Below are positions 1-10,287 of a DNA stretch of 64,000 nt, one piece after another. The notes beneath the pieces are model-generated. The model had not been told where the DNA came from and did not search any database. It saw only the letters and a program-made list of their open reading frames with translations. The stretch is from positions 845,501 through 909,500 of the forward strand of contig NZ_CP046400.1 in NCBI RefSeq assembly GCF_009762795.1, written 5' to 3'. The translations under genes were made by a program, and so were the position numbers. Position 1 is the first letter of the stretch. Each line of letters begins with the position of its first letter. Source of the stretch: Pseudodesulfovibrio cashew (GTDB lineage: Bacteria; Desulfobacterota; Desulfovibrionia; Desulfovibrionales; Desulfovibrionaceae).

Positions 1-1821
<1,821 letters not shown>

Positions 1822-1927
1822 CAGCACTCCTAGCTTGTCGAGCTTACACCAGCCTTTTCAGCATACCCTCTCCTGCACAAACCGCAAGGAATTCTTCCAT
1901 TCCATCCTAATACTATTCGGAATGCAC

Positions 1928-1963
1928 AAAAAAAGGGCCCCGCGCGGTATGCGCGGAGCCCCT
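1928..1963 (-). terminator. intrinsic terminator of glnN
   Basis: On the minus strand a GC-rich stem (GGGGCTCCGCGC / GCGCGGGGCCC, 4-nt loop) is followed directly by seven T residues. It lies 20 bp after the glnN stop and before the kinase start at 1821. Confidence 0.9.
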
Positions 1964-1984
1964 GTGCAGCTGTCTGATCTATAC

Positions 1985-4165
1985 TTATTTGATGAACAGC
2001 ATCTCCTGGTAGCTCGGGAGCGGCCACAGATCATCAGCGACGATGCCTTCCAGGGCGTCGGCGACTTCGCGGACGGCCAGCATGGCGGGCAGGGTCTTGG
2101 TGGTCTTGTAGGCGGCTTCGGCTTCCACGGAGGAGTCGTCGGTGTCGGCGATCACGCCTTCCAGGGCGACGATGTTGTCCTGGAGATCACGCAGCATGTC
2201 AGTGACCTGCTGGAGCAGGGTGGTGCGGGGCTCGATGCCGGCGGCCTTGATGGAGGCGGCGGTTGCGGCCAGTTCGCCCTGGTAGCGGATGGCGGCGGGC
2301 AGGATGATGGTCTTGGCGATCTTCACCACCAGCAGGGACTCGGTCTGGATGTGCTGGTTGTACTGCTCGTGGTAGACTTCGCAGCGGGCGTGCAGCTCGT
2401 CCTTGGACAGGACGCTGTACTTCTCGAAGACCTTGACGACTTCCTCGCCGGTGATCATGGGCAGGGCTTCGGGAGTGGTCTTGAGGTTGGCCAGACCGCG
2501 CTTGGCGGCTTCGACCTGCCAGGCGTCGGCGTAACCGTCGCCGTTGAAGACCACGTGGCCGTGCTTCTTCATGATCTCCTGGATGACCTTCTGGGTGGCT
2601 TCGTTCAGCGCGGTGCCCTTCTTGGTCAGGGCTTCGATCTCGTCGGCGACGAAGTCCAGGGACTCGGAGATGATGGTGTTCAGTGCGACCTGAGCGCCGG
2701 CGATGGACTGGTTGGAACCGACCGCGCGGAACTCGAAACGGTTGCCGGTGAAGGCGAACGGAGAGGTGCGGTTACGGTCGCCGGAATCCATGGGCAGGGC
2801 GGGCAGGGTGTCGACACCCAGCTCCAGGCAGCCCTTGGCGTCGCAGCCCTTGAGGTCGCCCAGTTCGATCTGGTTGAAGATCTCGGCCAGCTCTTCACCG
2901 AGGAAGATGGAGATGATGGCCGGCGGGGCCTCGTTGGCGCCCAGGCGATGGTCGTTACCAGCGGAGGCGACCACGGCGCGAAGCAGCGGAGCGAATTTCT
3001 CCACGGCGCGGATGGTCGCGGCGGTGACGGCCAGGAACTGCATGTTCTCGGCCGGAGTTGCGCCGGGGGAGTACAGGGAGCCCTGGGAAGCGGAAGAGAT
3101 GGAGTAGTTCAGGTGCTTGCCCGAGCCGTTGATGCCGGCGAACGGCTTTTCGTGCAGCAGGCAGGCCATGCCGTATTTCTTGGCGACGGACTTCAGGGTG
3201 GTCATGACCATCTGGTTGTGGTCGGTGGCCAGGTTGGACTGCTCGTAAACCGGAGCGATCTCGAACTGACCGGGGGCCACTTCGTTGTGACGGGTCTTGA
3301 CCGGGACGCCCAGCTTGTACAGCTCACGCTCGACTTCCATCATGAAGGCGAGCACGCGGCGCGGGATGGCGCCGAAGTAGTGGTCGTCCAGCTCCTGGCC
3401 CTTGGCCGGCTTGGCGCCGAACAGGGTGCGGCCGCAGACCATCAGGTCGGGGCGGGCGAAGAAGAAGTTGCGATCGACCAGGAAGTATTCCTGCTCGGGA
3501 CCGGCGTTGGAAACGACCATGTCGCCGGAATCGTCACCGAACAGCTTCAAGAAGCGCTGGCCGGCCTTGTTCAGGGCCTGGTTGGCGCGCAGCAGCGGGG
3601 TCTTCTTGTCCAGTGCATGACCTTTCCAGGAAACGAAGGCGGTGGGGATGCACAGGAAGGTGCCGTTGGGGTTTTCCAGGATGTAAGCCGGGTTGGTCAC
3701 GTCCCAGGCGGTGTAGCCGCGGGCTTCGAAGGTGGCGCGCAGGCCGCCGGAGGGGAAGGAGGAAGCGTCCGGCTCGCCCTGGATGAGCAGCTTGGCCTCG
3801 AGTTCGGCGATGGCGCCGCCCTCACCGTCGGGGGACAGGAAGCCGTCGTGCTTCTCGGCGGTCAGGCCGGTCAGCGGGTAGAAAACGTGGGTGTAGTGAG
3901 TCGCGCCCTTGGAGATGGCCCATTCCTTCATGGCGGCGGCAACAGGTCCGGCCACGGCGGGGTCCAGCTTCTCGCCGGACTTCTTGGTCTTCATCAGGGA
4001 CTTGTAGACGTCCTTGGGCAGCATGGACTTCATGACAGCGTCATTGAAGACGTTGGCACCAAAGACTTCCGTGGGGGTGGTCTCGGCGAAATTCAGGGGT
4101 TTCACGGTAGGGGTGTAGTTGGTCACCGCGTTGATGGCGTTCTGACGAGTCTGGTATCCGCTCAT
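1985..4165 (-). CDS. glnN: Glutamine synthetase type III
   Basis: ATP-dependent amidation of glutamate, the main ammonium assimilation step. The 726-residue length fits the GSIII (GlnN) family and is much longer than GlnA (about 470). Readable GSIII features are an N-terminal FGANVF segment, [16 protein letters not shown] in the catalytic core (ammonium/glutamate site), and [14 protein letters not shown] with the GEEL segment after it. Start ATG at 4165 follows a strong AAGGAGAT site 7 nt upstream. It is monocistronic: its own terminator follows, and a sigma-54-like element plus a leader hairpin precede it. GSIII enzymes form dodecamers of two stacked hexamers and are usually not adenylylated; that is family knowledge. 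Confidence 0.97.
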   Translation of the reverse strand: MSGYQTRQNAINAVTNYTPTVKPLNFAETTPTEVFGANVFNDAVMKSMLPKDVYKSLMKTKKSGEKLDPAVAGPVAAAMKEWAISKGATHYTHVFYPLTGLTAEKHDGFLSPDGEGGAIAELEAKLLIQGEPDASSFPSGGLRATFEARGYTAWDVTNPAYILENPNGTFLCIPTAFVSWKGHALDKKTPLLRANQALNKAGQRFLKLFGDDSGDMVVSNAGPEQEYFLVDRNFFFARPDLMVCGRTLFGAKPAKGQELDDHYFGAIPRRVLAFMMEVERELYKLGVPVKTRHNEVAPGQFEIAPVYEQSNLATDHNQMVMTTLKSVAKKYGMACLLHEKPFAGINGSGKHLNYSISSASQGSLYSPGATPAENMQFLAVTAATIRAVEKFAPLLRAVVASAGNDHRLGANEAPPAIISIFLGEELAEIFNQIELGDLKGCDAKGCLELGVDTLPALPMDSGDRNRTSPFAFTGNRFEFRAVGSNQSIAGAQVALNTIISESLDFVADEIEALTKKGTALNEATQKVIQEIMKKHGHVVFNGDGYADAWQVEAAKRGLANLKTTPEALPMITGEEVVKVFEKYSVLSKDELHARCEVYHEQYNQHIQTESLLVVKIAKTIILPAAIRYQGELAATAASIKAAGIEPRTTLLQQVTDMLRDLQDNIVALEGVIADTDDSSVEAEAAYKTTKTLPAMLAVREVADALEGIVADDLWPLPSYQEMLFIK

Positions 4166-4258
4166 GTAAAATCTCCTTCAGGCAATAAGAAATGGATTTC
4201 CGGCACATCCGGATAAAAAAAAGGGCGCCTGACCCTTAGGTGTCTAGCGCTCCCCCCT

Positions 4259-4275
4259 ACCAAGTTATATGCCAA
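4259..4275 (-). promoter_or_regulatory. candidate sigma-54 promoter of glnN
   Basis: The minus strand reads TTGGCATATAACTTGGT. This matches the -24 element TGGCA and -12 element TTG with the canonical GG-to-G spacing; the usual -12 GC is GG here. It lies about 95 bp upstream of the glnN ATG. The leader between carries a short AAGGG/CCCTT hairpin followed by T8 (about 4212-4237), which could act as an attenuator. Nitrogen control by RpoN would fit the gene. Inference only. Confidence 0.45.
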
Positions 4276-4776
4276 ACAATAAAAATCAAGATATCTCAGT
4301 CGACTATACTTTTGCACCTTTCCCGGAGAAGAGGAAATCATACGAAAATGTAGTTTGAGACCCCAATTCTTGCAGTTTGCGATAACAAATTTGAAAACTT
4401 TTTTGTATGTTTTTACAACATACTAATTTTATTGAATATAATAATGACATTAATGGGAATATCGCTCACAAAAAAAGGAAAAATTGCCTGTTTTTGCCAT
4501 CCCGGACGGCATTTCAGCCCGAAGTGGCGTCCCCTGAAATGCCACTTTCGCCAACCCGGAGAGTGAATAAAGGCTCCAACTGCATCGGAGGAGGGGGCAT
4601 CGGATTTCGATCGAGTCGGCAATCGCCCGCTTTGTTTGCTCGGAATGACAGCTGGCTGTGTTGCCGAGGCAGAAATGAACCCTGTCTTGGCCGGGGCCGT
4701 AGACGCCCCCTTTTCTTGCCATGGCACGTATGATTCCACCCCTGCCGCACCAAGGAGGTCGAGAGGGCTCCACCCC
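4276..4776. other. intergenic stretch upstream of glnN
   Basis: No convincing gene. The part next to glnN (to about 4480) is AT-rich and promoter-like. The remainder has ordinary GC and short overlapping reading frames with no ribosome site or family resemblance. The only structured piece is the pair of overlapping inverted repeats at 4508-4549. Confidence 0.6.
4508..4549. repeat. two overlapping inverted repeats (mutually exclusive hairpins)
   Basis: Arm 1 GGCATTTCAG (4508-4517) is perfectly complementary to CTGAAATGCC (4534-4543). Arm 2 GAAGTGGC (4521-4528) pairs with GCCACTTTC (4541-4549). The second pair begins inside the first, so both cannot form fully at once. No T tract follows on either strand. 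Confidence 0.7.
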
Positions 4777-5421
4777 CTAAAACGGAGGCGGCGAGGTGAA
4801 CTCCATGGGCTTGCGCGTCTCGGGATGGCGGAAGCGCAGGGTCCAGGCGTGCAGCTTGAGCTGGCCAGGGCCGGTGCCTGTGCCGTAGAGCCGGTCGCCC
4901 ACGATGGGGACGCCCAGTCCCTTGGGATGGGAAGCGTGGAGACGGAGTTGGTGGGTGCGGCCAGTCAGCGGCATGAACTCCACCCGGGTCCGGCCGTTTT
5001 CGACGCCCAGCTTGCGCCAGCGCGTGGTGCCGGACTTGCCCCGCTCGGGGTCGTAGACCTGGTAGGGCCGGTTGTCCGGGTCCAGCCGAAAGGAAAGTTC
5101 GATGACGCCCGCGTCAAGCTCCACCACCCCGTCGAGCAGGGCGATGTAGCGTTTGCCCACCAGCTTGTCCATGAACTGCATGGAAAGGGTGCGGTGGGCG
5201 GCTTCGGTCAGGGCCAGGACCAGCAGCCCGGAGGTGTCCTGGTCCAGCCGGTGCACCGAGGGCTGGTCAATGGATTCGGGATGCAGGGCCTTGACCCGGC
5301 TGACGACGCAGTCCTGGTTGGCTTCGCCCTTCCCCGGCACCGAAAGCAGGCCGCTCGGTTTGTCCACCACGACGATGTGGCGGTCTTCGTAGACCACGGT
5401 CAGTCCGTCAGGAAGGTTCAC
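4777..5421 (-). CDS. RluA-family pseudouridine synthase
   Basis: Isomerises uridine to pseudouridine in rRNA or tRNA. The 214-residue product is close in length to E. coli RluA (about 219). It has the family signature HRLDQDTSGLLV, whose Asp60 is the predicted catalytic nucleophile, plus the later LTGRTHQLRLH motif. There is no N-terminal S4 domain. The start is GTG at 5421 because the upstream gene ends TGA within the same four bases (GTGA), giving translational coupling. Read together with that upstream gene, this looks like the catalytic half of a longer fused synthase known in gammaproteobacteria. The exact RNA target cannot be assigned from sequence. Confidence 0.92.
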   Translation of the reverse strand: MNLPDGLTVVYEDRHIVVVDKPSGLLSVPGKGEANQDCVVSRVKALHPESIDQPSVHRLDQDTSGLLVLALTEAAHRTLSMQFMDKLVGKRYIALLDGVVELDAGVIELSFRLDPDNRPYQVYDPERGKSGTTRWRKLGVENGRTRVEFMPLTGRTHQLRLHASHPKGLGVPIVGDRLYGTGTGPGQLKLHAWTLRFRHPETRKPMEFTSPPPF

Positions 5422-6200
5422 GCGCCGCACTCCTCGCAAAGCATGTACCCCATGATGCGGGCGCATTTCTCGTGACAGGCCGCGTACATGCCGCCGTGAC
5501 GCCGGGTGCCGGAGCGGTTCTCCCGCCCAACGTAGAACTCGGCCAGGCCCAGCGGCGTCAGGGAGTGGCGGGCCGCATAGCCCAGGAGCTTGGGACCGCA
5601 ACAGTCGCCCATTCCCGTGGGGATGCCGCCCTGTCCGACAACGGCTTCCCGCAGGGAGATCAGCTCGCCGCACAGGTTGGGGATCATGTAAAGATTATGG
5701 ATATCGCGCATGAGAGCTCTGGATACGGCCCGCCGTCGTGCGACAAGGGCCTCCCGCTCCGGCGAACCGGCCGGAGCCTCGTCGATCTGCCTTCCGAGGC
5801 GCTTGATGAACCGCTCCACGCCCGTGTTCACGGCATGAAACCGATCCATGTCCACCAGGGGAGGCACCCAGCCGTCCACCTCCCATACACCGTTGTACTG
5901 CCCGGAGAAGGCCTTGAGCAGGCCGGGCCTGCCGTCCATGCCGCGCACCACGAGCACGCCGAACATCTGCCCCCTGGCCTCGCCGTAGAGATAGTCGGTT
6001 GAGAAGCGGGGATCGGCCTCGCCGTCCGGGACCTCCAGGTCGATGCGCCCCTTCTCGGTCAGGGTGTGCAACAGCCTGTCGGCGAACCGACCGGCATAGC
6101 CCACCACCATGGTGTGCTCGCGCTTGCAGCGGGCACAATACCCACGCGCGGAGACACGGGTGTCGAAGCTGCCGGAGATGTCGATTGGTTCCAAAAGCAT
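5418..6200 (-). CDS. N-terminal partner of RluA-type synthase (GDCC motif protein)
   Basis: 260 residues from ATG at 6200. An in-frame ATG at 6239 would lie inside a hairpin and lacks a ribosome site, so the later start is preferred. Visible features are an early CARCKREH pair of cysteines, a basic Arg-rich middle (REALVARRRAVSRALM), then GMGDCCGPKLLGYA, LTPLGLAEFYVG and a Cys-rich end (CHEKCARIMGYMLCEEC). The GDCCxPKLL and LxPLxxAEFxxG segments resemble what I recall from the N-terminal half of about 550-residue RluA-family proteins of Vibrio/Shewanella, where both halves are one polypeptide. Here the halves are separate genes joined by a GTGA overlap. The Cys/His content suggests metal binding. 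Function beyond that is inference. Confidence 0.75.
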   Translation of the reverse strand: MLLEPIDISGSFDTRVSARGYCARCKREHTMVVGYAGRFADRLLHTLTEKGRIDLEVPDGEADPRFSTDYLYGEARGQMFGVLVVRGMDGRPGLLKAFSGQYNGVWEVDGWVPPLVDMDRFHAVNTGVERFIKRLGRQIDEAPAGSPEREALVARRRAVSRALMRDIHNLYMIPNLCGELISLREAVVGQGGIPTGMGDCCGPKLLGYAARHSLTPLGLAEFYVGRENRSGTRRHGGMYAACHEKCARIMGYMLCEECGA

Positions 6201-6230
6201 GCAAAGGCCCCACAGGTTTACTATGGGGCC
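6200..6230 (-). terminator. hairpin after greA, adjoining the next start codon
   Basis: On the minus strand GGCCCCATAG / CTGTGGGGCC forms a 10-bp stem with one mismatch and a 5-nt loop, followed by TTTGC and then the ATG at 6200. The T tract is short, so termination after greA would be partial. The stem sits where a ribosome site for the downstream gene should be. Confidence 0.5.
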
Positions 6231-6266
6231 AGAATACACGCTATCGGTTGTGAAACAATGATTTTC

Positions 6267-6758
6267 TTATCCGTTCAGGCCGGCAACGCCGAGAAACTCG
6301 ACGGAGACGATCTCGTACTCGATCTTGCCACGCGGAGCGTCCACCACGACCTCGTCGCCTTCCTCCTTGCCCAGCAGGGCCAGGCCCATGGGCGAAAGGA
6401 CGGAAATGGAGCCCTTCTTGTGGTCCGCGTCATCCGGGCCGAGCAGCAGGAACTTGCGGGTCTCCTCGGTGTCGATATCCTCGACCACCACGGTGGCTCC
6501 AAAGGTGGCCTGGTCACCCTTGAGGTTGTCCAGGTCGAAGACGTCGAACAGCGGCATGCGCGAGTTGATGTAGGTAATGCGGGCTTCGAGCATGCCCTGG
6601 CGCTCGCGGGCGGCGTCGTACCCGGCGTTTTCACTCAGGTCACCTTCTTCGCGGGCTTCCTTGATGGCCTGGATAATGGCAGGACGCTGGGCCTTGAGAT
6701 CCTCGAGCTCCTGCTTGAGCTTGTCGTGTCCCTGTTTGGAAATGGGGATGCGATCCAT
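6267..6758 (-). CDS. greA: Transcription elongation factor GreA
   Basis: Rescues backtracked RNA polymerase by stimulating transcript cleavage. 163 residues, standard length is about 158. The N-terminal coiled coil carries the acidic tip EEGDLSENAGYDAA, whose Asp and Glu coordinate the catalytic magnesium in the polymerase channel. The C-terminal FKBP-like domain ends with SPMGLALLGKEEGDEVVV and GKIEYEIVSVEF. Start ATG at 6758 follows AGAGGTAACCCC. The upstream 200 bp separates it from purM's terminator, so it has its own promoter; the next gene (GDCC protein) may be read through at low level. Confidence 0.97.
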   Translation of the reverse strand: MDRIPISKQGHDKLKQELEDLKAQRPAIIQAIKEAREEGDLSENAGYDAARERQGMLEARITYINSRMPLFDVFDLDNLKGDQATFGATVVVEDIDTEETRKFLLLGPDDADHKKGSISVLSPMGLALLGKEEGDEVVVDAPRGKIEYEIVSVEFLGVAGLNG

Positions 6759-6880
6759 GGGGTTACCTCTCTTGAGTCTGTCGAAAAAAATATAAAAAAA
6801 AGATGCAGATCGCGCGGCGTCACTAGGAGGGACCGCGCCCCTGCAATCGGTGTCTCAACGGGGCGACAAGGAAACCGATA

Positions 6881-6916
6881 AAACATCATCGCCCCCCGGT
6901 CAAGAGGGGGCGATGC
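6881..6916 (-). terminator. intrinsic terminator of purM
   Basis: Minus strand: perfect stem CATCGCCCCC / GGGGGCGATG around an 8-9 nt loop, then ATGTTTTATC. It lies about 60 bp after the purM stop codon. Confidence 0.8.
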
Positions 6917-6973
6917 AATGCTCGCCGGGGGCTGCCGGAGAACGAAGGCCGTTCCCCGGGAACACAACGGTCG

Positions 6974-8035
6974 CTAGGGGAAAATAACCTCGCACCGCTC
7001 TCCGGCGTTTGCGCCGTCCACGATCTCGCCGATGCGGTAGGCCTCCACGCCGTCCATGGAGTCCAGCAGGTCCATGGCCTTGTCCGCGCTGTCGGCGTCC
7101 AGAATGAGGATGTAGCCGATGCCGCAGTTGAAAATCTGGAGCATCTCGGGCCAGGACAGGCCGCCCTGGGCCTGGAGCCAGTCGAAGATGGGGAGCATGG
7201 GCCAGGTGCCGAACTCGATTCGCGCGGCCACGCCCTCGGGCAGGATGCGGGGAATGTTGTCATAGAAGCCGCCGCCGGTGACGTGGACCATGCCCTTGAT
7301 CTCCACATTCTCCATGACTTCCAGCACGGGCCGCACATAGAGTTTGGTGGGCTCGATGAGCACCTCGGCCACAGTCTTGTCGGTGCCGGGGAAGGTGTCG
7401 TCCGCCTTGAGTCCGGATTCGGAGTAGAGCTTGCGGATGAGGGACCAGCCGTTGGAATGCGCGCCCGAGGAGGCCAGGCCGATGAGTACGTCGCCCTCGG
7501 ACACGGACTTGCCGGTGACCAGTTTGGGCGTGTCGACCATACCCACGGCGAACCCGGAGAGGTCGTACTCGCCGTCGGGATAGAAGCCGGGCATCTCGGC
7601 GGTCTCGCCGCCCAGCAGGGCGCAGTCGGACTGGCGGCAGCCCTCGCAGACGCCGGAGACGACCTGCTCGGCCACGCCGGATTCCAGCTTGCCCGTGGCA
7701 AAATAATCGAGGAAGAAGAGGGGCTTCGCGCCCTGAACCAGCACGTCGTTGACGGACATGGCCACCAGGTCGATGCCCACGGTGTCGTGCCGGTCGAACA
7801 TGAAGGCGAGCTTGAGCTTGGTGCCCACGCCGTCGGCGCCGGCCACGAGCATGGGAGCCTCCATGCCTGAGATCTCGGGCTTGAACAGGCCGCCGAAGCC
7901 GCCGATGTCGGTGGCCACGCCCGGAGTGAACGTGGATTTGACCATGTCCTTGATCCGGCTGACAAAACGGTTGCCCGCCTCGATGTCCACTCCTGCCGCG
8001 GTGTATGCCTGGGAACGTTTGGCGCTCTCGCTCAT
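6974..8035 (-). CDS. purM: Phosphoribosylformylglycinamidine cyclo-ligase (AIR synthetase)
   Basis: Step 5 of purine synthesis: ATP-dependent ring closure of FGAM to AIR. 353 residues, typical is about 345. N-terminal SQAYTAAGVDIEAGNRFV, the glycine-rich DIGGFGGLF, and the nucleotide-binding ADGVGTKLKLAF followed by IDLVAMSVNDVL are all diagnostic of the PurM/SelD/ThiL fold. Downstream segments LLGGETAEMPGFY and VTGGGFYDNIPRILPEG are family hallmarks. Start ATG at 8035 follows GGGAGAGACAG. It stands alone, with its own terminator and a divergent promoter region (8036-8227) shared with the small secreted protein gene. No other pur gene is in the window. Confidence 0.98.
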   Translation of the reverse strand: MSESAKRSQAYTAAGVDIEAGNRFVSRIKDMVKSTFTPGVATDIGGFGGLFKPEISGMEAPMLVAGADGVGTKLKLAFMFDRHDTVGIDLVAMSVNDVLVQGAKPLFFLDYFATGKLESGVAEQVVSGVCEGCRQSDCALLGGETAEMPGFYPDGEYDLSGFAVGMVDTPKLVTGKSVSEGDVLIGLASSGAHSNGWSLIRKLYSESGLKADDTFPGTDKTVAEVLIEPTKLYVRPVLEVMENVEIKGMVHVTGGGFYDNIPRILPEGVAARIEFGTWPMLPIFDWLQAQGGLSWPEMLQIFNCGIGYILILDADSADKAMDLLDSMDGVEAYRIGEIVDGANAGERCEVIFP

Positions 8036-8227
8036 CTGTCTCTCCCTGAAAAAACTGTTTCGCCCGCCCTTGTCCGGAAACCTGCCGGGCGTGCGCTGAA
8101 AGCTCTATATGTGTTTGATGGCCCAAGTTCAAGTAGAGACTTGCCCGGCTCGCCAATTGCATTGCCATGACCGGCACCAGGGTATACATAGGTTAATAGG
8201 GGCGCGCACGCCCCCACGGAGGTAACC

Positions 8228-8512
8228 ATGCGCTATTTCGGCACGATGCTTGTCCTTGCGGCGACGGTCGTCATTTTGACGCTCTCCCCGGCGGGGGCGG
8301 CAAAATTCAAGAACAAGGACACGGCCAAGAACCGGCAAAACAACGTCTTCGGCACCGAACCCGCCGAGGGCGACTCCAAGCGGACCACCTTCGGCAAGGA
8401 CGAAAACGGGGACACCACCATCCGCACCAAGCACAAGAAGCAGGAAGAGGTGGACTGGTACGACAAGGTGATCATCACCGTGGACCCCAACGTGGACTGG
8501 AGTTCGGACTAG
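8228..8512 (+). CDS. small secreted hypothetical protein
   Basis: 94 residues with an N-terminal signal peptide: MRYF, a hydrophobic core TMLVLAATVVILTL and a likely signal peptidase I site after SPAGAA. The mature part of about 70 residues is very polar, lysine/aspartate-rich (FKNKDTAKNRQNNVFG, KHKKQEEVDWYDKVIITVDPN) and has no cysteine. The GGAGGTAACC ribosome site before ATG is strong. The stop is 51 bp before amrS, so the two are probably co-transcribed. I recognise no family. A role in the periplasm is all that can be inferred. Confidence 0.75.
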   Translation: MRYFGTMLVLAATVVILTLSPAGAAKFKNKDTAKNRQNNVFGTEPAEGDSKRTTFGKDENGDTTIRTKHKKQEEVDWYDKVIITVDPNVDWSSD

Positions 8513-8563
8513 CCGGCCCAGTCGCCCGCGAGAGGCGGGCCAACGGCAGCCAGGAGGTTTGAC

Positions 8564-9583
8564 ATGATCGAAGCGCGCCTTTGGAAACCCCTCAAGGAAG
8601 GTTCGGTGCAATGCCGGTTGTGCAACCACTACTGCGCGATCAAGCCCGGGGAGCGGGGACGGTGCGGCGTGCGAGAAAACCGGGACGGGACCCTGTACGC
8701 CCTCAACTACGGCAAGATCGCAGCCCTGAACCTGGACCCGGTGGAAAAGAAACCGCTCTACCACTTCCAGCCCGGCACGCGCACCTATTCCTTCGCCACC
8801 ATGGGATGCAACTTCCGCTGCTCCTTCTGCCAGAACTGGACGCTCTCCCAGCCCCCGCGCGAGGGCGGGGCCATCGAAGGCCGGAACTTCACGCCCGAGG
8901 AGCTGGTGGACGAAGCCGTCCGCCTGGAGGCGTCCTCCATCTCCTACACCTACTCCGAACCAACCATCTTTTTCGAGCTGATGCAGGACACCGCCATCCT
9001 GGCCCACAAGCGCGGCCTGAAGAACATCATGGTCTCCAACGGGTTCATGAGCCGGGAGTGCCTGGACGAGCTCGCCCCGCACATCGACGCCATCAACGTG
9101 GACCTGAAGGCGTTCACCGAGACCTTCTACGAGGAACTCAGCGGAGCCAGGCTCAAGCCGATCCTGGAAAACCTCAAACACATCAAGCATCAGCTCGGCT
9201 GGTGGCTGGAGATCACCACCCTGCTCATCCCAGGCAGGAACGACTCGCCCGAGGAGCTGGAGCAGCTCACCGACTTCCTGGCCAAGGAGATCGGCCCGGA
9301 CACGCCGTGGCACATCTCCCGCTTCCACCCGAACTACAAGATGGGCGACGTCCCGGTCACCGGCGGAGACTCCCTGGGCCGCGCCTTCGACATGGGCAAG
9401 GCCAAGGGACTCAAGTACGTGTACATAGGCAACATGCCCGGCATGGACCGCCAGCACACGGACTGTCCCGGCTGCGGCAGGCAGATCATCGACCGCACCG
9501 GCTTCGCCGCGGGCCGTATCGAGGTGACGGACGGCAAGTGCGACCACTGCGGCGAACCCATCGCCGGAGTGAACATGGGCTGA
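8564..9583 (+). CDS. amrS: AmmeMemoRadiSam system radical SAM enzyme
   Basis: 339 residues. Radical SAM cluster motif CNFRCSFC (CxxxCxxC) sits near residue 84, preceded by the family-specific N-terminal segment with CRLCNHYCAIKPGERGRCGVR, which holds four extra cysteines. The segment YTYSEPTIFFEL follows. A C-terminal CPGCGRQ...CDHCG knuckle suggests a zinc or auxiliary cluster. The family (AmrS) is related to pyruvate-formate-lyase activases and usually co-occurs with Memo (AmrB) and AMMECR1 (AmrA); neither is nearby here. The substrate is not established. Start ATG at 8564 follows AGGAGGTTTGAC. Probably an operon with the small secreted protein upstream. Confidence 0.92.
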   Translation: MIEARLWKPLKEGSVQCRLCNHYCAIKPGERGRCGVRENRDGTLYALNYGKIAALNLDPVEKKPLYHFQPGTRTYSFATMGCNFRCSFCQNWTLSQPPREGGAIEGRNFTPEELVDEAVRLEASSISYTYSEPTIFFELMQDTAILAHKRGLKNIMVSNGFMSRECLDELAPHIDAINVDLKAFTETFYEELSGARLKPILENLKHIKHQLGWWLEITTLLIPGRNDSPEELEQLTDFLAKEIGPDTPWHISRFHPNYKMGDVPVTGGDSLGRAFDMGKAKGLKYVYIGNMPGMDRQHTDCPGCGRQIIDRTGFAAGRIEVTDGKCDHCGEPIAGVNMG

Positions 9584-9619
9584 CCCGCACTTGCCAAGGG
9601 AGCCCTTTTTCAGTAGGTA

Positions 9620-10050
9620 TGCGGACCTTTCGTGACGATTGCCGAAAGCGAACCAGCGCCGACGACCGGAGGCACCCCGGATCAATTCAGATTCGTGAGG
9701 ATTGACATCCGGCAAGGCGCAAGAAACAGCCGGGACCGCCGCGTATCCCAATACGCAAGGGCCCAAGAGGTTCGCAGCAACACAGCCGGTGGCACCCTCC
9801 GATCTTTCAGATTCGTGAGGATTGGCATCCGGCAAGGCGCAAGAAGCGACCGGGACCGCCGCGTATCTTAATACGCAAGGGTCCGGACGGTTCGCAGCAA
9901 CGCAGCCGGTGGCACCTTCCGATCTCTCAGATTCGTGAGGATTGTCATCCGGCAAGGCGCAAGAAGCGGCCGGGACCGCCGCGTATCTCAATACGCAAGG
10001 GTCCGGACGGTTCGCAGCAACGCAACCGGTGGCAATCCTCACGAATCTGA
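9620..10050. repeat. 120-bp tandem repeat array, about three copies plus a degenerate lead copy
   Basis: The segment AGATTCGTGAGGATTG recurs at 9690, 9810 and 9930, an exact 120-bp period, and each unit shares GGCAAGGCGCAAGAA, GGACCGCCGCGTAT and GGTTCGCAGCAAC. A weaker copy starts near 9628 (TTTCGTGACGATTG). Each unit contains a hairpin GCGTAT / ATACGC nested inside CCGG..ACC / GGTCCGG. The period is a multiple of three and one minus-strand frame stays open throughout, but that frame lacks a ribosome site and runs antisense through amrS, so I regard the array as non-coding. Confidence 0.92.
9927..10050. repeat. terminal unit of the array bounded by an 18-bp perfect inverted repeat
   Basis: TCAGATTCGTGAGGATTG at 9927-9944 is exactly complementary to CAATCCTCACGAATCTGA at 10033-10050. 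The 124-bp unit is therefore a closed palindromic element resembling a small non-autonomous element. Its right end is the base immediately before tRNA-Pro. Confidence 0.85.
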
Positions 10051-10127
10051 CGGGGCGTGGCGCAGTCTGGTAGCGCGCCTGCTTTGGGAGCAGGATGCCG
10101 GGAGTTCAAATCTCTTCGCCCCGACCA
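10051..10127 (+). tRNA. tRNA-Pro (anticodon TGG)
   Basis: 77-nt cloverleaf with encoded CCA. The acceptor CGGGGCG pairs with CGCCCCG over 7 bp, the anticodon stem CCTGC/GCAGG closes the loop TTTGGGA, and the T arm contains GTTCAAATC. No gene-specific promoter is obvious because the repeat array abuts its 5' end. Confidence 0.97.
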
Positions 10128-10137
10128 GACAAAGAAT

Positions 10138-10171
10138 GGACCTCATGCACAGGCATGGGGTCTTTTTTTTG
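10138..10171 (+). terminator. intrinsic terminator after tRNA-Pro
   Basis: GACCTCATGC / GCATGGGGTC stem with a 4-nt loop followed by eight T residues, 11 bp after the tRNA 3' end. Confidence 0.93.
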
Positions 10172-10287
10172 GTATTCCGGGCATAAGCCCGGGCGAGGAG
10201 AAGAGGATAAACGCCAGGAGCAGGGCAGGTTTTCAATCTTTTGGCATCCCATGCTTTGAGGGGCCGAAATCATCGGAAAGGCCAGAT

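Noticed and set aside
1835-4216. A 793-codon open frame on the plus strand
   Set aside because: It is the antisense shadow of glnN in high-GC DNA; it is glycine/valine-rich with no recognisable domain.
4407-4773. Several open frames of about 80-108 codons on both strands upstream of glnN
   Set aside because: They overlap each other in many frames, lack ribosome sites and have no plausible protein composition.
8129-10042. A 637-codon open frame on the minus strand covering amrS and the repeat array, with a 40-residue repeat
   Set aside because: It is antisense to a clear radical SAM gene, has no ribosome site, and its regularity comes from the 120-bp period being a multiple of three.
9620-10050. 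CRISPR array
   Set aside because: The 120-bp units are contiguous and near-identical along their full length; there are no unique spacers and no cas genes.
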